Positions 33,905 through 40,982 of a DNA stretch of 40,982 nt are shown piece after piece. Every line of letters begins with the position of its first letter. The stretch's first letter is position 1. The notes beneath the pieces are model-generated. The model saw nothing but the letters and a program-made list of their open reading frames with translations. It was not told the DNA's origin and did no database searches. Position numbers and translations under genes: made by a program. Source of the DNA: Candidatus Auribacterota bacterium (GTDB taxonomy: Bacteria > Auribacterota > Tritonobacteria > UBA1439); assembly GCA_026392035.1 (NCBI GenBank), contig JAPLCX010000023.1:1-40982 (forward strand), given 5' to 3'.

Positions 33905-34312
33905 CTTCAGTTGATGCAATATCGCACGGCACCGAAAAGCCTGTATGAGACAATAACCGGAAGTCGGACGATAATGCGCGGTGCGCACCAGATTGAGGCG
34001 ATGGAGCACCTGACTGCGGCCACAACGAATCCGTACTGAGAAGATCTGCTTGGAAACAGAGGCTGAAATATGAACAACATCTTTCTCGCGATTAAAACCA
34101 TTGAGATGCCCAATTCGAGGATCGCGGTAATCGTGCGGTTCAACTCGCTCGTTCTCTTGGTAGGTAATTTGTACATCTCCATTGACCCTTAGAACGGTGC
34201 CAACTCCATAATTCATAAGGACTCCGCTTCCCAATAATTTAAACCCAATCCATGGAGGGTCAGGGATCTCCGGCTGCGGGTCACTGAAACGCATCTCAGC
34301 CTCAAGCCGCAT
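33896..34312 (-). CDS. open frame continuing the upstream gene past a TGA; hypothetical
   Basis: A 138-codon frame in exactly the same phase as the gene at 34352-34981. The intervening 39 bases (34313-34351) are open, so only the single TGA at 34352-34354 separates the two. The first half (WIGFKLLGSGVLMNYG, VLRVNGDVQITYQENERVEP) looks protein-like; the last third is rich in Arg, His and Cys and less convincing. No ribosome site precedes its ATG. It may be the remainder of a gene split by a nonsense mutation, a separately initiated gene, or non-coding. No family recognised. Confidence 0.35.
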   Translation of the reverse strand: MRLEAEMRFSDPQPEIPDPPWIGFKLLGSGVLMNYGVGTVLRVNGDVQITYQENERVEPHDYRDPRIGHLNGFNREKDVVHISASVSKQIFSVRIRCGRSQVLHRLNLVRTAHYRPTSGYCLIQAFRCRAILHQLKLS

Positions 34313-34351
34313 ATTGGACTGCTCTCCTGTATGAGCAAGGGCAAAAGAATG

Positions 34352-34981
34352 TCAGAAGATAAAAGGCGCACCGAACTCCAAACCCCCATCGGGCCTTTGA
34401 TAGCGGTGACACAACGGCGGTGTAATAAGCAGCTCTGCGTGCTTTGGGTATTCGAAAGGGAACGCAGGAGGGCGTGGGTAACGCGTGACTTCGGAGAGAG
34501 GCAAAGTCGAAAGGCTCCAGATAAAAGCCTGCTCAGCCTGGTTTCTGAGATTAGCAAGCCCTGAGGGACTAAGTGTGTACCGGAGCACCCTCGCCGGCAG
34601 AAGGTTAAACGGAATAGGTTTTGCGCTACACGCATTTTGGAGTACAAGAACCTGGGGACGCAAACGCCATGCGGCAGCGACACCAAGCTCCATCATGACC
34701 GATGGATTTTCTCTCGTGACGTCGAAGATTAAGAGTTCAGCATGATACAGAGCGTTCCAAATTTCATCGTGAATAATGCTCGGTCTTGTAGAAGTTATCG
34801 CCCTTTCAAGATGGCCTTGTGCGCCAGCAACACGACATGCTGTTTCCAGTGCGCTTCGCAACTGGACTTCGACGAGTTCAAATTCGGGATCGGAGGGTGA
34901 AAGAAAGTACGCATTGATCCGGCCTGGACTCATTTCGAAGGGGGTGGGTCTTGGAAGATTATCATTCGGCCAAACAGTCAT
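34352..34981 (-). CDS. nucleoside 2-deoxyribosyltransferase / TIR-like Rossmann-fold protein
   Basis: A 209-residue protein. The central part, IHDEIWNALYHAELLIFDVTRENPSVMMELGVAAAW followed by PIPFNLLPARVLRY, fits the pattern 'I...I..AdliiaDvT..NPnVmyELG.Aha....' seen in nucleoside 2-deoxyribosyltransferase/TIR-like proteins, where the Glu of ELG is the putative catalytic residue. Such domains serve as NAD- or nucleotide-cleaving effectors in several anti-phage systems, so a defence role is plausible given its neighbours; this is inference. A good ribosome site (GGAGAGG) precedes ATG 34981, and a 10-bp perfect hairpin lies in the leader at 35033-35057. The frame continues after its TGA stop. 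Confidence 0.6.
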   Translation of the reverse strand: MTVWPNDNLPRPTPFEMSPGRINAYFLSPSDPEFELVEVQLRSALETACRVAGAQGHLERAITSTRPSIIHDEIWNALYHAELLIFDVTRENPSVMMELGVAAAWRLRPQVLVLQNACSAKPIPFNLLPARVLRYTLSPSGLANLRNQAEQAFIWSLSTLPLSEVTRYPRPPAFPFEYPKHAELLITPPLCHRYQRPDGGLEFGAPFIF

Positions 34982-35032
34982 CGCGGAACCTCTCCTCTAC
35001 AAGCAGCTTCTCATATTTAGTCAGACCATCAG

Positions 35033-35057
35033 AACTATCCGGGATTTCCGGATAGTT
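35033..35057. repeat. perfect 10-bp stem-loop in leader
   Basis: AACTATCCGG (35033-35042) and CCGGATAGTT (35048-35057) around a 5-base loop, 52 bases upstream of the deoxyribosyltransferase-like gene. There is no T tract, so it is not a standard terminator. Confidence 0.75.
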
Positions 35058-35128
35058 GCTCCAGATCTCAACTCGCCCTCCTCTCAAATATCCTATAAAT
35101 GATTATTGACGGGCCGAACGACTTTCTG

Positions 35129-35148
35129 GAATAGATCTCAATCTATTC
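35129..35148. repeat. 8-bp perfect stem-loop downstream of fic
   Basis: GAATAGAT (35129-35136) and ATCTATTC (35141-35148) around CTCA, 58 bases after the fic stop codon. It could contribute to 3'-end stability or termination, but lacks a T tract. Confidence 0.6.
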
Positions 35149-35206
35149 ATGCTGGAGCGGGTTAAACCCACGCTACGATTTTGACACAGTTAGAATCCTT
35201 ACCGTC

Positions 35207-36394
35207 TCAGGACAGGAAACTGTGCGTTTTGGCTTTCGGCATCTCCTTCACGCTCTTGAAAAATTCCGTCTCTGTGATTTCTGTCGGCCATTCGAGCCTC
35301 GCAAAAAATTCGTACCGGTTTTCCGGCAGTTTCCGATAGCTAATCGCTCGCAGATAGAGCAGGTAATTGATGTCCCGTATCAAGGCCTTGTACGGGTTCT
35401 TCAACGGCTTGTAGATTGCGGCCGTCCGCTCCGCCAAGATCTCCAGCATCATTGAGTCCACACTCAGAAGCAGTTTCAGTACCTCAATATGTCTTTCGGC
35501 AATGACACGCTTTCTCGTGGTTCGCAGACGATTGAATAAATTGAACATAACGTCGCGGAACAGGGCTCTGGCAACATTCTTTCGGATCTCGGCGAACAGC
35601 CGGTTGCATTGGGTTTCTATGCCTTTTAGTCCAAAAACCAAGAAGGGTGTCATGTCGTTACCCGCGGCGCGAACCTCGGCCAGCGACTTCAGGTAGTTGT
35701 TTTTCTCTTCGTAGTAATAGTTGGACATTGCAATGAAGAGGGTATCTCGCAGACCCACTCTCTGCAACATCAATGCCTCCATGGCGCGCGCTGTCCGTCC
35801 GTTGCCGTCACAAAATGGATGCATCGCGGCAAAGTGGTAATGAAGCGCCAGTGCCTGGATAAGCGGATCGTGTCCTCGGAATTCGTTTTGGACCGAATCA
35901 CACAATGCATTGAACGCCGCTTCGCACTCCTCGCCGCCTTCGGCGCCGCGATGTGATGGCGTTCCGAACGTAACATTTACGTCCTTCCGCCTCAGTTCGC
36001 CCGGTGCACAATGGTCGTCGTCGGCGCCGGTGATAATCATTCGGTGAACTTCGCGGATCAAGTTATTGTTTACGGGGCGATCCGCCGGCAACTTGGCGAT
36101 CCAACGATATGTAAGCACGGCCGCCGCGGCCTGCCGCTGGGAACGTGTGTGCAACTGCTCGGGCGTCTCGGCCATGGCTGCGTCCAGTTCCTTCTCCGTG
36201 AAATCTGCCCCTTCTATGCGCGAAGTTCCGGCAACCTCCCGCTTGAGTTGAACAACCTGCAACTGGTCGATCCAGCTTCGCTGGTAGGGGATATTGGTTA
36301 GGGAAAGTATCGCCGCCTTGGCGGCCATGAGCGGATTCGCTATCTTTGTAAAATCGTATCTGATCCAATTGTCTGGGATTTCGTACTTAATCAT
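35207..36394 (-). CDS. Fic-domain protein (putative AMP transferase), self-inhibited class
   Basis: A 395-residue Fic protein. The N-terminal region carries the inhibitory-helix motif (S/T)xxxE(G/N) as T57-SRI-E61-G62, and the core motif is HPFCDGNGRTAR with catalytic His192. The C-terminal 110 residues look like a winged-helix DNA-binding domain. Proteins of this class transfer AMP (sometimes other groups) to protein hydroxyls and are held off by their own N-terminal Glu (class II). It lies between the XRE/ImmA pair and the deoxyribosyltransferase-like gene. No Shine-Dalgarno is seen before ATG 36394, but a consensus -10 is only six bases upstream, suggesting a leaderless message. Confidence 0.9.
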   Translation of the reverse strand: MIKYEIPDNWIRYDFTKIANPLMAAKAAILSLTNIPYQRSWIDQLQVVQLKREVAGTSRIEGADFTEKELDAAMAETPEQLHTRSQRQAAAAVLTYRWIAKLPADRPVNNNLIREVHRMIITGADDDHCAPGELRRKDVNVTFGTPSHRGAEGGEECEAAFNALCDSVQNEFRGHDPLIQALALHYHFAAMHPFCDGNGRTARAMEALMLQRVGLRDTLFIAMSNYYYEEKNNYLKSLAEVRAAGNDMTPFLVFGLKGIETQCNRLFAEIRKNVARALFRDVMFNLFNRLRTTRKRVIAERHIEVLKLLLSVDSMMLEILAERTAAIYKPLKNPYKALIRDINYLLYLRAISYRKLPENRYEFFARLEWPTEITETEFFKSVKEMPKAKTHSFLS

Positions 36395-36400
36395 GTCACT

Positions 36401-36428
36401 ATTATAGCAGATTTCATTTCCGCATCAA
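36401..36428 (-). promoter_or_regulatory. putative fic promoter giving a leaderless transcript
   Basis: -35 TTGATG (36428-36423), a 16-base spacer and a perfect -10 TATAAT (36406-36401). Transcription would be expected to start at or next to the A of the fic ATG (36394). Confidence 0.5.
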
Positions 36429-36481
36429 TGCCAATATTGACTAGCTGTATCTATTTGCATAATAGTCTGTTATAGCTTACA

Positions 36482-37009
36482 TTAATCTGCTTTGAACTCA
36501 TTCATAGTCACCATCATTTCCAACTCGTTTCCTGCAAATCCTCTGCCTTTAGCTGTCAGTTGATGCTTCTGCAATGAGCTTCTCGGTTTGCCAGAAATGG
36601 GAGATTCCAGCCAGTTATAATCCTCTTCCGAGATAAGTGCAAGATCCTGTTTCCACCTGGCAATAGAATCAATCGTTTTCCAGTAGGCCAGTAGCCATTC
36701 ACGATGTAAAACCCAATGAGCGATCTCGTGTGCCAAAGAATACCTATAAAAACTAGTTTGATTATTGTATTGGTTGGCATCAACCGAAATAATAAGCCGG
36801 TCGGAACACAAACCAATTTGAGCAGGTGTTCCACATTCATCGTGAACTCCTGCCACAATCCTAAGTTCTATCCCTAAATCAAACTCCGCAATCTCCTCAA
36901 TATCCAGAGGATAGCTGCGCTCTGCCAAATGATACTCATCGGCAAACCCATCAGCCTTACCCGCAATCTGCTCCCATGTGAGATACGGGCGTTTGGGAAG
37001 TTGTAGCAT
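36482..37009 (-). CDS. ImmA/IrrE-family metallo-endopeptidase
   Basis: A 175-residue zinc protease with HEIAH at 94-98 inside YRYSLAHEIAHWVLH, the ImmA/IrrE (DUF955) signature. Known members cleave a partner XRE-type repressor to derepress genes. The ATG at 37009 is three bases downstream of the stop of an XRE regulator, the classic two-gene arrangement. It therefore most likely inactivates that regulator upon a stress signal, or acts with it as a toxin-antitoxin-like pair. Confidence 0.88.
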   Translation of the reverse strand: MLQLPKRPYLTWEQIAGKADGFADEYHLAERSYPLDIEEIAEFDLGIELRIVAGVHDECGTPAQIGLCSDRLIISVDANQYNNQTSFYRYSLAHEIAHWVLHREWLLAYWKTIDSIARWKQDLALISEEDYNWLESPISGKPRSSLQKHQLTAKGRGFAGNELEMMVTMNEFKAD

Positions 37010-37012
37010 AAA

Positions 37013-37399
37013 CTACGCCCTTCGCAGTTTTTCCACTAATCGATCAAGTTCTTCTGGCGTCGGACGTTGCCTCCGCAACGTGCGGAAAAAAATTGGCAGC
37101 ATCTTTATCACTTCCTTGTCGGACAACAAGTCGCGAGGAATAATTCCCCTATCCGCTGCAGCCAGATCAGAGAACCTATACCATTTGTCAGTGCCCTTTT
37201 TAATCTCAAGCGCCGCGGCATAGCGCTCCAGAATGTCGCTGTCCTGCGGTGGCGGCCAGATACTCCGCTCTATCTTGCTGATGTTTCCCGGATCGGCCTG
37301 CGCTCGCTTACAGAACTCCCGTAATGTGATCCTCTTCTCGAATCTGAGCGCTTTAAGATACTCCCCAAAATGTTGGAAGGCCCCCTTTCCCCCCTTCAC
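37013..37399 (-). CDS. XRE-family helix-turn-helix regulator
   Basis: A 128-residue DNA-binding protein. An N-terminal HTH_XRE domain spans roughly 10-65: FGEYLKALRFEKRITLREFCKRA, then ADPGNISKIERS as turn and recognition helix. The C-terminal part (LLSDKEVIKMLPIFFRTL) probably dimerises or contacts the protease. It starts with GTG 37399 behind a near-perfect AGGAGGTGA site. The upstream 31 bases hold three copies of an 8-bp word likely to be its own operator. It is paired with the ImmA peptidase. Confidence 0.88.
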   Translation of the reverse strand: MKGGKGAFQHFGEYLKALRFEKRITLREFCKRAQADPGNISKIERSIWPPPQDSDILERYAAALEIKKGTDKWYRFSDLAAADRGIIPRDLLSDKEVIKMLPIFFRTLRRQRPTPEELDRLVEKLRRA

Positions 37400-37412
37400 A
37401 AATCACCTCCTC

Positions 37413-37443
37413 ATGTTGTAATGTTGTAATAACACTACAACAT
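37413..37443. promoter_or_regulatory. putative operator/promoter of the XRE-ImmA pair
   Basis: The 8-mer ATGTTGTA is repeated directly at 37413-37420 and 37421-37428 and inverted as TACAACAT at 37436-37443. On the minus strand a -35 (TTGATT), 17-base spacer and -10 (TAGTGT) overlap these words. This is a typical layout for an autoregulated repressor. Confidence 0.55.
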
Positions 37444-37527
37444 ATTTTGTATTAAATCAACAACAATTTCCCTACATATAGCCACAAAATCACGCAATGT
37501 GTTTGCCGAGTCAGCCCATGCACACTT

Positions 37528-38370
37528 TCAAAGCACACGCACCCCATGCCTGTACGCATGGCAGCAAATATTCACGGCAACCGGCATGCCGGCGATGTGC
37601 GTCGCAAAGTCATTCACATGAACCGCAAGCGCGGTAGTGGTGCCTCCCAGCCCCTGGGGTCCTATTCCTGTCTTGTTGATTTCCTCAAGGAGATCCTCCT
37701 CAAGCTTCGCGAGATCCTCCTTTGTGCTCTTTCCCCCGAGCGGCCTCGTCAATGCTTCTTTAGCCATTATCGCCGCCTTTTCAAATGTCCCCCCGATGCC
37801 AACGCCTACCACGATCGGGGGGCAGGGATTCCCTCCCGCCTTCTTCACGCACTCGACCACGAAATCCTTAACTCCCTTGTATCCCTCCGTCGGTTTCAGC
37901 ATCTTCACAAAACTCATGTTCTCGCTGCCGAATCCCTTGGGGGCGACGGTGATCTTGACCTTGTCCCCTGGAACTATCCGCGTATGGATCACCGCCGGTG
38001 TGTTATCACCGGTGTTGCCCCTTGCGATCGGATGCTTCACGACAGATTTTCGTAGATACCCTTCTTTATACCCCTGCCGCACACCCTCATTCACCGCTGA
38101 TTCGAGGTCGCCGCCGACAAGGTGCGCCTCCTGTCCTATCTCCAGAAAGACGATCGCCATCCCCGTGTCCTGGCAGATGGGGAGCCTCTCTTCCCGTGCG
38201 ATACGCGCGTTCTCGAGGAGTGTTTTGAGCACTTCCTGGCCGACTGAGGACTTTTCACTTTTGAGTGCTTTTTTGAATGCTTCAAGCACATTCTCATCTG
38301 CGATGATATTTGTCTCGATACACAATTCCTTCACCGCACGGGTAATTTCCTTGACGTCAAGTTCTCTCAT
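37528..38370 (-). CDS. fumA: class I (Fe-S) fumarate hydratase / hydro-lyase, alpha subunit
   Basis: A 280-residue catalytic subunit that binds the [4Fe-4S] cluster. ATG 38370 is chosen because GGAGGG precedes it; the upstream in-frame start at 38430 has no such site. Cluster cysteines are expected in LPICQDTG, GGNPCPPIVVG and AVNICCHAYRH; all three are present. GIGPQGLGGTTTALAVHV is also characteristic. It works with the beta subunit, whose gene is 9.4 kb downstream instead of adjacent. The alpha gene is complete and looks functional. It is divergent from the beta-helix protein gene, sharing a 117-bp promoter region. Confidence 0.93.
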   Translation of the reverse strand: MRELDVKEITRAVKELCIETNIIADENVLEAFKKALKSEKSSVGQEVLKTLLENARIAREERLPICQDTGMAIVFLEIGQEAHLVGGDLESAVNEGVRQGYKEGYLRKSVVKHPIARGNTGDNTPAVIHTRIVPGDKVKITVAPKGFGSENMSFVKMLKPTEGYKGVKDFVVECVKKAGGNPCPPIVVGVGIGGTFEKAAIMAKEALTRPLGGKSTKEDLAKLEEDLLEEINKTGIGPQGLGGTTTALAVHVNDFATHIAGMPVAVNICCHAYRHGVRVL

Positions 38371-38442
38371 GGCCCCCTCCATAACCGACCTATTACCATC
38401 CTTTACACTTTTATGATGCGGATTTCTCATCTATATGGTACT

Positions 38443-38473
38443 ATTATAATATAAGTTTATCCGCAAAATGCAA
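38443..38473. promoter_or_regulatory. bidirectional promoter region
   Basis: On the minus strand a -35 TTGCAT (38473-38468), 16-base spacer and -10 TATTAT (38451-38446) face fumA. On the plus strand a TATAAT at 38445-38450 lies 38 bases before the beta-helix gene. The block is AT-rich in a GC-rich setting. Confidence 0.35.
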
Positions 38474-38487
38474 GGGAGGAGTATGTT

Positions 38488-39975
38488 ATGAAAAACCCCG
38501 CGCGTATCTTCCTCAATATGTGCCTTGTGTTATCCATCACCGTTACTGCTGTTCAGTCAGCCGAGAAATATGTGACCACCACGGGGAGCAATAGCCCCGG
38601 CGGCGGGACGCAGGAAAATCCATGGGCTACCATTAAATATGCCCTCTCGCGTGTGAGCGGATCCGTAGATGACCCTGTGACCATATGCGTCGCACAGGGG
38701 ACATACTACGAGTACGAGATTAGCATGAAACCATATGTTTCAATATACGGTGGATATGATCCCTCGACATGGGAGAGAAATATCATCGCTTATCAGACAA
38801 TCGTCGATGGGCAATATGGTGCCGGATCAGATCCCGATATTTTTAACGGCGCAGACAACGCTGTCCTGGATGGCCTGACTATTCAAAACTCTACTGATGA
38901 TGGCGTCGACTGCAATACAAAATCCCCTACAATCACCAATTGTCATATTTTGCAATGTATTAAAGGCAATGGTAGAGGGATCGCTGGGGAGACCGGGGTA
39001 CCGATCATTCGTAACAATATTATTGAAGGAAACAGATATGGAATAGAAAGTCACCTGCAATCTCTGGGTACCGTAATCATAGAAAATAATTTGATTATCG
39101 GATCAATCACTTATGGTATATATGTGTCCTCAAACGCGCGTATAATAAATAACACCATTGACAATAATATAAGCGATAATATTTACGTTGGCTCCGGAGG
39201 CACTGCTGTCCCCACGATGTTGATTCAGAACAACAATATCACCAGAAGTCACAGCGATGGGATCTATATCAGTACCAGTATCTTAGCCACAGGGATAACT
39301 ATCAACTATAACAATGTGTGGGCCAACCAGAGTGAAAATTATCGGGGGCTTGCTGCCGCTGGCAAAAATGATATATCACAGGACCCTAGATACGTACTTC
39401 CTCTCCCGCAAACAGGTTCCTCGACCGATTATGATTACCACCTGAAATCAAACTCACCTTCGAGAGACAAGGGAACTAACGATGGTGCGCCTGAGGATGA
39501 CCTCGATGGGAACCCGCGACCTCGAGATGGGAAAACAGACATTGGCTGCTATGAATACCAACCGCCCCCGCCGACTCCAACTCCGCAACCGCCTCCGCCA
39601 CCACCGCCGTTTGAAGTGCGCGTGAACAGCAATTCACTGTCAACCGGAGGACCTTTTAGAGTTGATGTGACAGTACCTCCCTGCGGCCAGGCTTTCGATG
39701 CGTGGGGTGTGATCAAAGGGCAAGGAGTGTTGTACTCTTTTGTCCTCAACAAACCCGGTCAGCTCAGGAGGGGCGCTGCTCCTCTGATACAAGGAGTGTC
39801 TCGCTTATCAAATGTATATGAGGGCTGCCTCTGCAATTTGCCTGCCATTCCCGCAGGGGCTGAGGGCCAGTACTCCGTTATCGTCGGTCTTGTCTCCACG
39901 GGCGTCAAACCAAGAAGTATCAATGACACCCTACCCGGCTACGCCGATCAAGAGCAGGTCACCGTAGGTCAGTAG
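38488..39975 (+). CDS. secreted right-handed beta-helix protein with proline-rich linker and C-terminal beta domain
   Basis: A 495-residue exported protein. It has a signal peptide (MKNPARIFLNMCLVLSITVTAVQSA), then a DUF1565/pectate-lyase-like parallel beta-helix (about 26-355) with many short repeats such as PIIRNNIIEGNRYGI, VIIENNLIIGSITYGI and ARIINNTIDNNISDNI, ending with the SPSRDKGTN ... DIGCYEY motif common after such helices. A proline-rich linker (360-375, mostly Pro with Thr and Gln) leads to a C-terminal domain of about 120 residues related to the C terminus of the convergent gene at 40091. A GGGAGGAG site precedes ATG 38488. It is probably a cell-surface or matrix protein binding or modifying polysaccharide; no catalytic site is evident. 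Confidence 0.85.
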   Translation: MKNPARIFLNMCLVLSITVTAVQSAEKYVTTTGSNSPGGGTQENPWATIKYALSRVSGSVDDPVTICVAQGTYYEYEISMKPYVSIYGGYDPSTWERNIIAYQTIVDGQYGAGSDPDIFNGADNAVLDGLTIQNSTDDGVDCNTKSPTITNCHILQCIKGNGRGIAGETGVPIIRNNIIEGNRYGIESHLQSLGTVIIENNLIIGSITYGIYVSSNARIINNTIDNNISDNIYVGSGGTAVPTMLIQNNNITRSHSDGIYISTSILATGITINYNNVWANQSENYRGLAAAGKNDISQDPRYVLPLPQTGSSTDYDYHLKSNSPSRDKGTNDGAPEDDLDGNPRPRDGKTDIGCYEYQPPPPTPTPQPPPPPPPFEVRVNSNSLSTGGPFRVDVTVPPCGQAFDAWGVIKGQGVLYSFVLNKPGQLRRGAAPLIQGVSRLSNVYEGCLCNLPAIPAGAEGQYSVIVGLVSTGVKPRSINDTLPGYADQEQVTVGQ

Positions 39976-40090
39976 ACGTTGTATATAATTCCTTCCCTTT
40001 AAAGAAATTACAGAAGAATCCGTCCCGCTGCGGAGAAATTAATACTCAACGGCCGGAGGGTGTTGGAGTTGCCTGCAACGTCTACAACTT

Positions 40091-40982
40091 CTATCGGGCC
40101 ACTGAGAAATCTACCCGCGCGATATTGCTGAAGAGATCCCGCAGTGTGCCCTGGGGCGGTCTGTAGAGCGCCGCGGAGAGGGCGTAGCTACCCGGCATGA
40201 CGTTCGGCGGCACAGGGAAGCTGAAGAGGCTGCGCATCGGCGTCTGCCGCAGCGTGACATTCCTGTAGACAGGCACCGCAGCACGGCTCCATGAGCCGCG
40301 CCCCGTCAGGTAGAAGCGCAGACCGCCGGGCACTTCTGCCCAGAAGAAAAGATCACCTGTGTGGGTGTAGGGGAAAGTGCCCTTTTGAATCGCGTAGCTG
40401 ACATGGAGGACGGAGGAACCCGCCGTGTAGCTGCTCGCATCAGTGGAGAGCGTGATTGTGGGTCCCCCTGTTACGGAGACCAGGGCTCCGCGCGGGTTGT
40501 TCGCTACTGTCGGGCGTACGCCGCAGCCGATGGCATACACCTCCTCCTGCGTTTTATAATTTCCGAGCGCGTCGTGGATTTCGAATATGCTCTTGCCCGT
40601 GGACCATTGCCCGCTGCCCACGATGATCTCATCATAATCCTTCGGCGCTGCTCCCCCCGCTCCTATCTCCTCAGAGATAATGTTGCCCGCCGCGACCCAT
40701 ATCTCTCCCTTTGTCTGATAGCGGGTAAAAGTATTGAATGACCGCAGCAAATCGCCCTGGCCGTTCAGGACCAGCACACCGGAGACTCCCACCACCCCCA
40801 CCCCCACAATGATCTCCTCCCCGCTCTCGGGGGCCACATCCCCGCCCGCCACCGAAAAACCGCTCAGGAAGCTGGCGCCCAGGTAGCGGCTGAGGTCGAG
40901 CACCCTGATGAGGCTGCCGTCGACACCGCTGTATATCAGTATCGTCGGAGGCCCTGCCTTTAAATAGGGTATGCCGCGCGGT
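40091..40982 (-). CDS. partial surface protein with FG-GAP/VCBS-like repeats and C-terminal beta domain (5' end outside window)
   Basis: The frame is open to the window edge, so the true start lies beyond 40982; 296 codons are seen. The N-terminal visible part has beta-propeller-like repeats (VDGSLIRVLDLSRYLG, GGDVAPESGEEIIVGVGV, APKDYDEIIVGSG) typical of FG-GAP/VCBS proteins, where short Asp/Gly loops may bind calcium. The last 120 residues (from about TITLSTDASSYTAG to DFSVAR) align by pattern with the C terminus of the beta-helix protein encoded convergently 115 bases away. Both are likely extracellular. A role in adhesion or surface display is inference. Confidence 0.75.
   Translation of the reverse strand, partial: PRGIPYLKAGPPTILIYSGVDGSLIRVLDLSRYLGASFLSGFSVAGGDVAPESGEEIIVGVGVVGVSGVLVLNGQGDLLRSFNTFTRYQTKGEIWVAAGNIISEEIGAGGAAPKDYDEIIVGSGQWSTGKSIFEIHDALGNYKTQEEVYAIGCGVRPTVANNPRGALVSVTGGPTITLSTDASSYTAGSSVLHVSYAIQKGTFPYTHTGDLFFWAEVPGGLRFYLTGRGSWSRAAVPVYRNVTLRQTPMRSLFSFPVPPNVMPGSYALSAALYRPPQGTLRDLFSNIARVDFSVAR

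Noticed and set aside
33907-34182. Alternative 91-codon minus-strand frame
   Set aside because: It overlaps the frame that continues the upstream gene, lacks a ribosome site and has no recognisable pattern.
34352-34354. TGA as selenocysteine or reassigned codon
   Set aside because: TGA is used as the normal stop throughout the window (for example in the ATGA/GTGA overlaps) and no SECIS-like hairpin follows closely. Nonsense mutation or gene end is simpler.
28064-37527. Integrase-mediated island with att repeats
   Set aside because: No integrase, transposase or edge tRNA, and no matching direct repeats at 28064-28084 versus 37444-37527 that I could see.

Overview
The window reads as a chromosomal piece of a Gram-negative, GC-rich bacterium. 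Evidence for this is a lipobox protein, a LolA-like DUF1571 protein, type II fatty-acid-synthase-like ketosynthases, RNase PH/RdgB, HtpX/LemA and ComEC. I cannot fix the phylum from the DNA alone. The mix of GH3 ligase, DUF1571, DUF3006, beta-helix surface proteins and many degenerate short intergenic repeats would suit an uncultured PVC-type or candidate-phylum lineage (Omnitrophota is one possibility), but that is inference.

Layout. (1) 188-11795, all minus strand: a run of ten genes that looks like an unrecognised lipid or polyketide-like biosynthetic locus. In transcription order it has a variant ketosynthase, a canonical FabF-type ketosynthase, a class I methyltransferase, a GH3-type acyl-acid-amido synthetase, a DUF1571 (LolA-like) secreted protein, an enolase-superfamily racemase/epimerase, an alpha/beta hydrolase, two extended or atypical SDRs and a second membrane-anchored alpha/beta hydrolase. 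Several junctions are coupled by 4-bp overlaps or 6-10 bp gaps. (2) 12127-14937: a DUF3006 protein convergent with ComEC. (3) 15485-18543: a plus-strand pair, lipoprotein plus TPR protein. (4) 18735-28063, minus strand: housekeeping genes (adenosine deaminase, EGY-like site-2 protease, rdgB, rph, tRNA-Arg(CCG), a 42-residue membrane peptide, aminotransferase, cupin, htpX, an AT-rich orphan, lemA, fumarate hydratase beta subunit).

(5) 28085-37443: a defence/toxin-antitoxin island. In transcription order it has an XRE regulator with ImmA/IrrE peptidase, a Fic protein, a small nucleoside-deoxyribosyltransferase/TIR-like protein whose reading frame continues past an in-frame TGA, and a three-gene type III restriction-modification operon (mod, a YhcG/DUF1016 nuclease, res) joined by 4-bp overlaps. 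The island sits exactly between the alpha (37528-38370) and beta (27533-28063) subunit genes of a class I fumarate hydratase, which are normally adjacent. (6) 38488-40982: a secreted beta-helix protein and a convergent, window-truncated FG-GAP-like protein that share a homologous C-terminal domain.

Nearly every intergenic gap holds short degenerate repeats of several families: 'cagatgaacgcggat'-type inverted arms, a GTCATTGCGAGG-type hairpin, a triple hairpin, 7-bp and 6-bp tandems, and G/C-rich hairpins. One further palindrome family has entered the coding frame of the YhcG nuclease and is translated.
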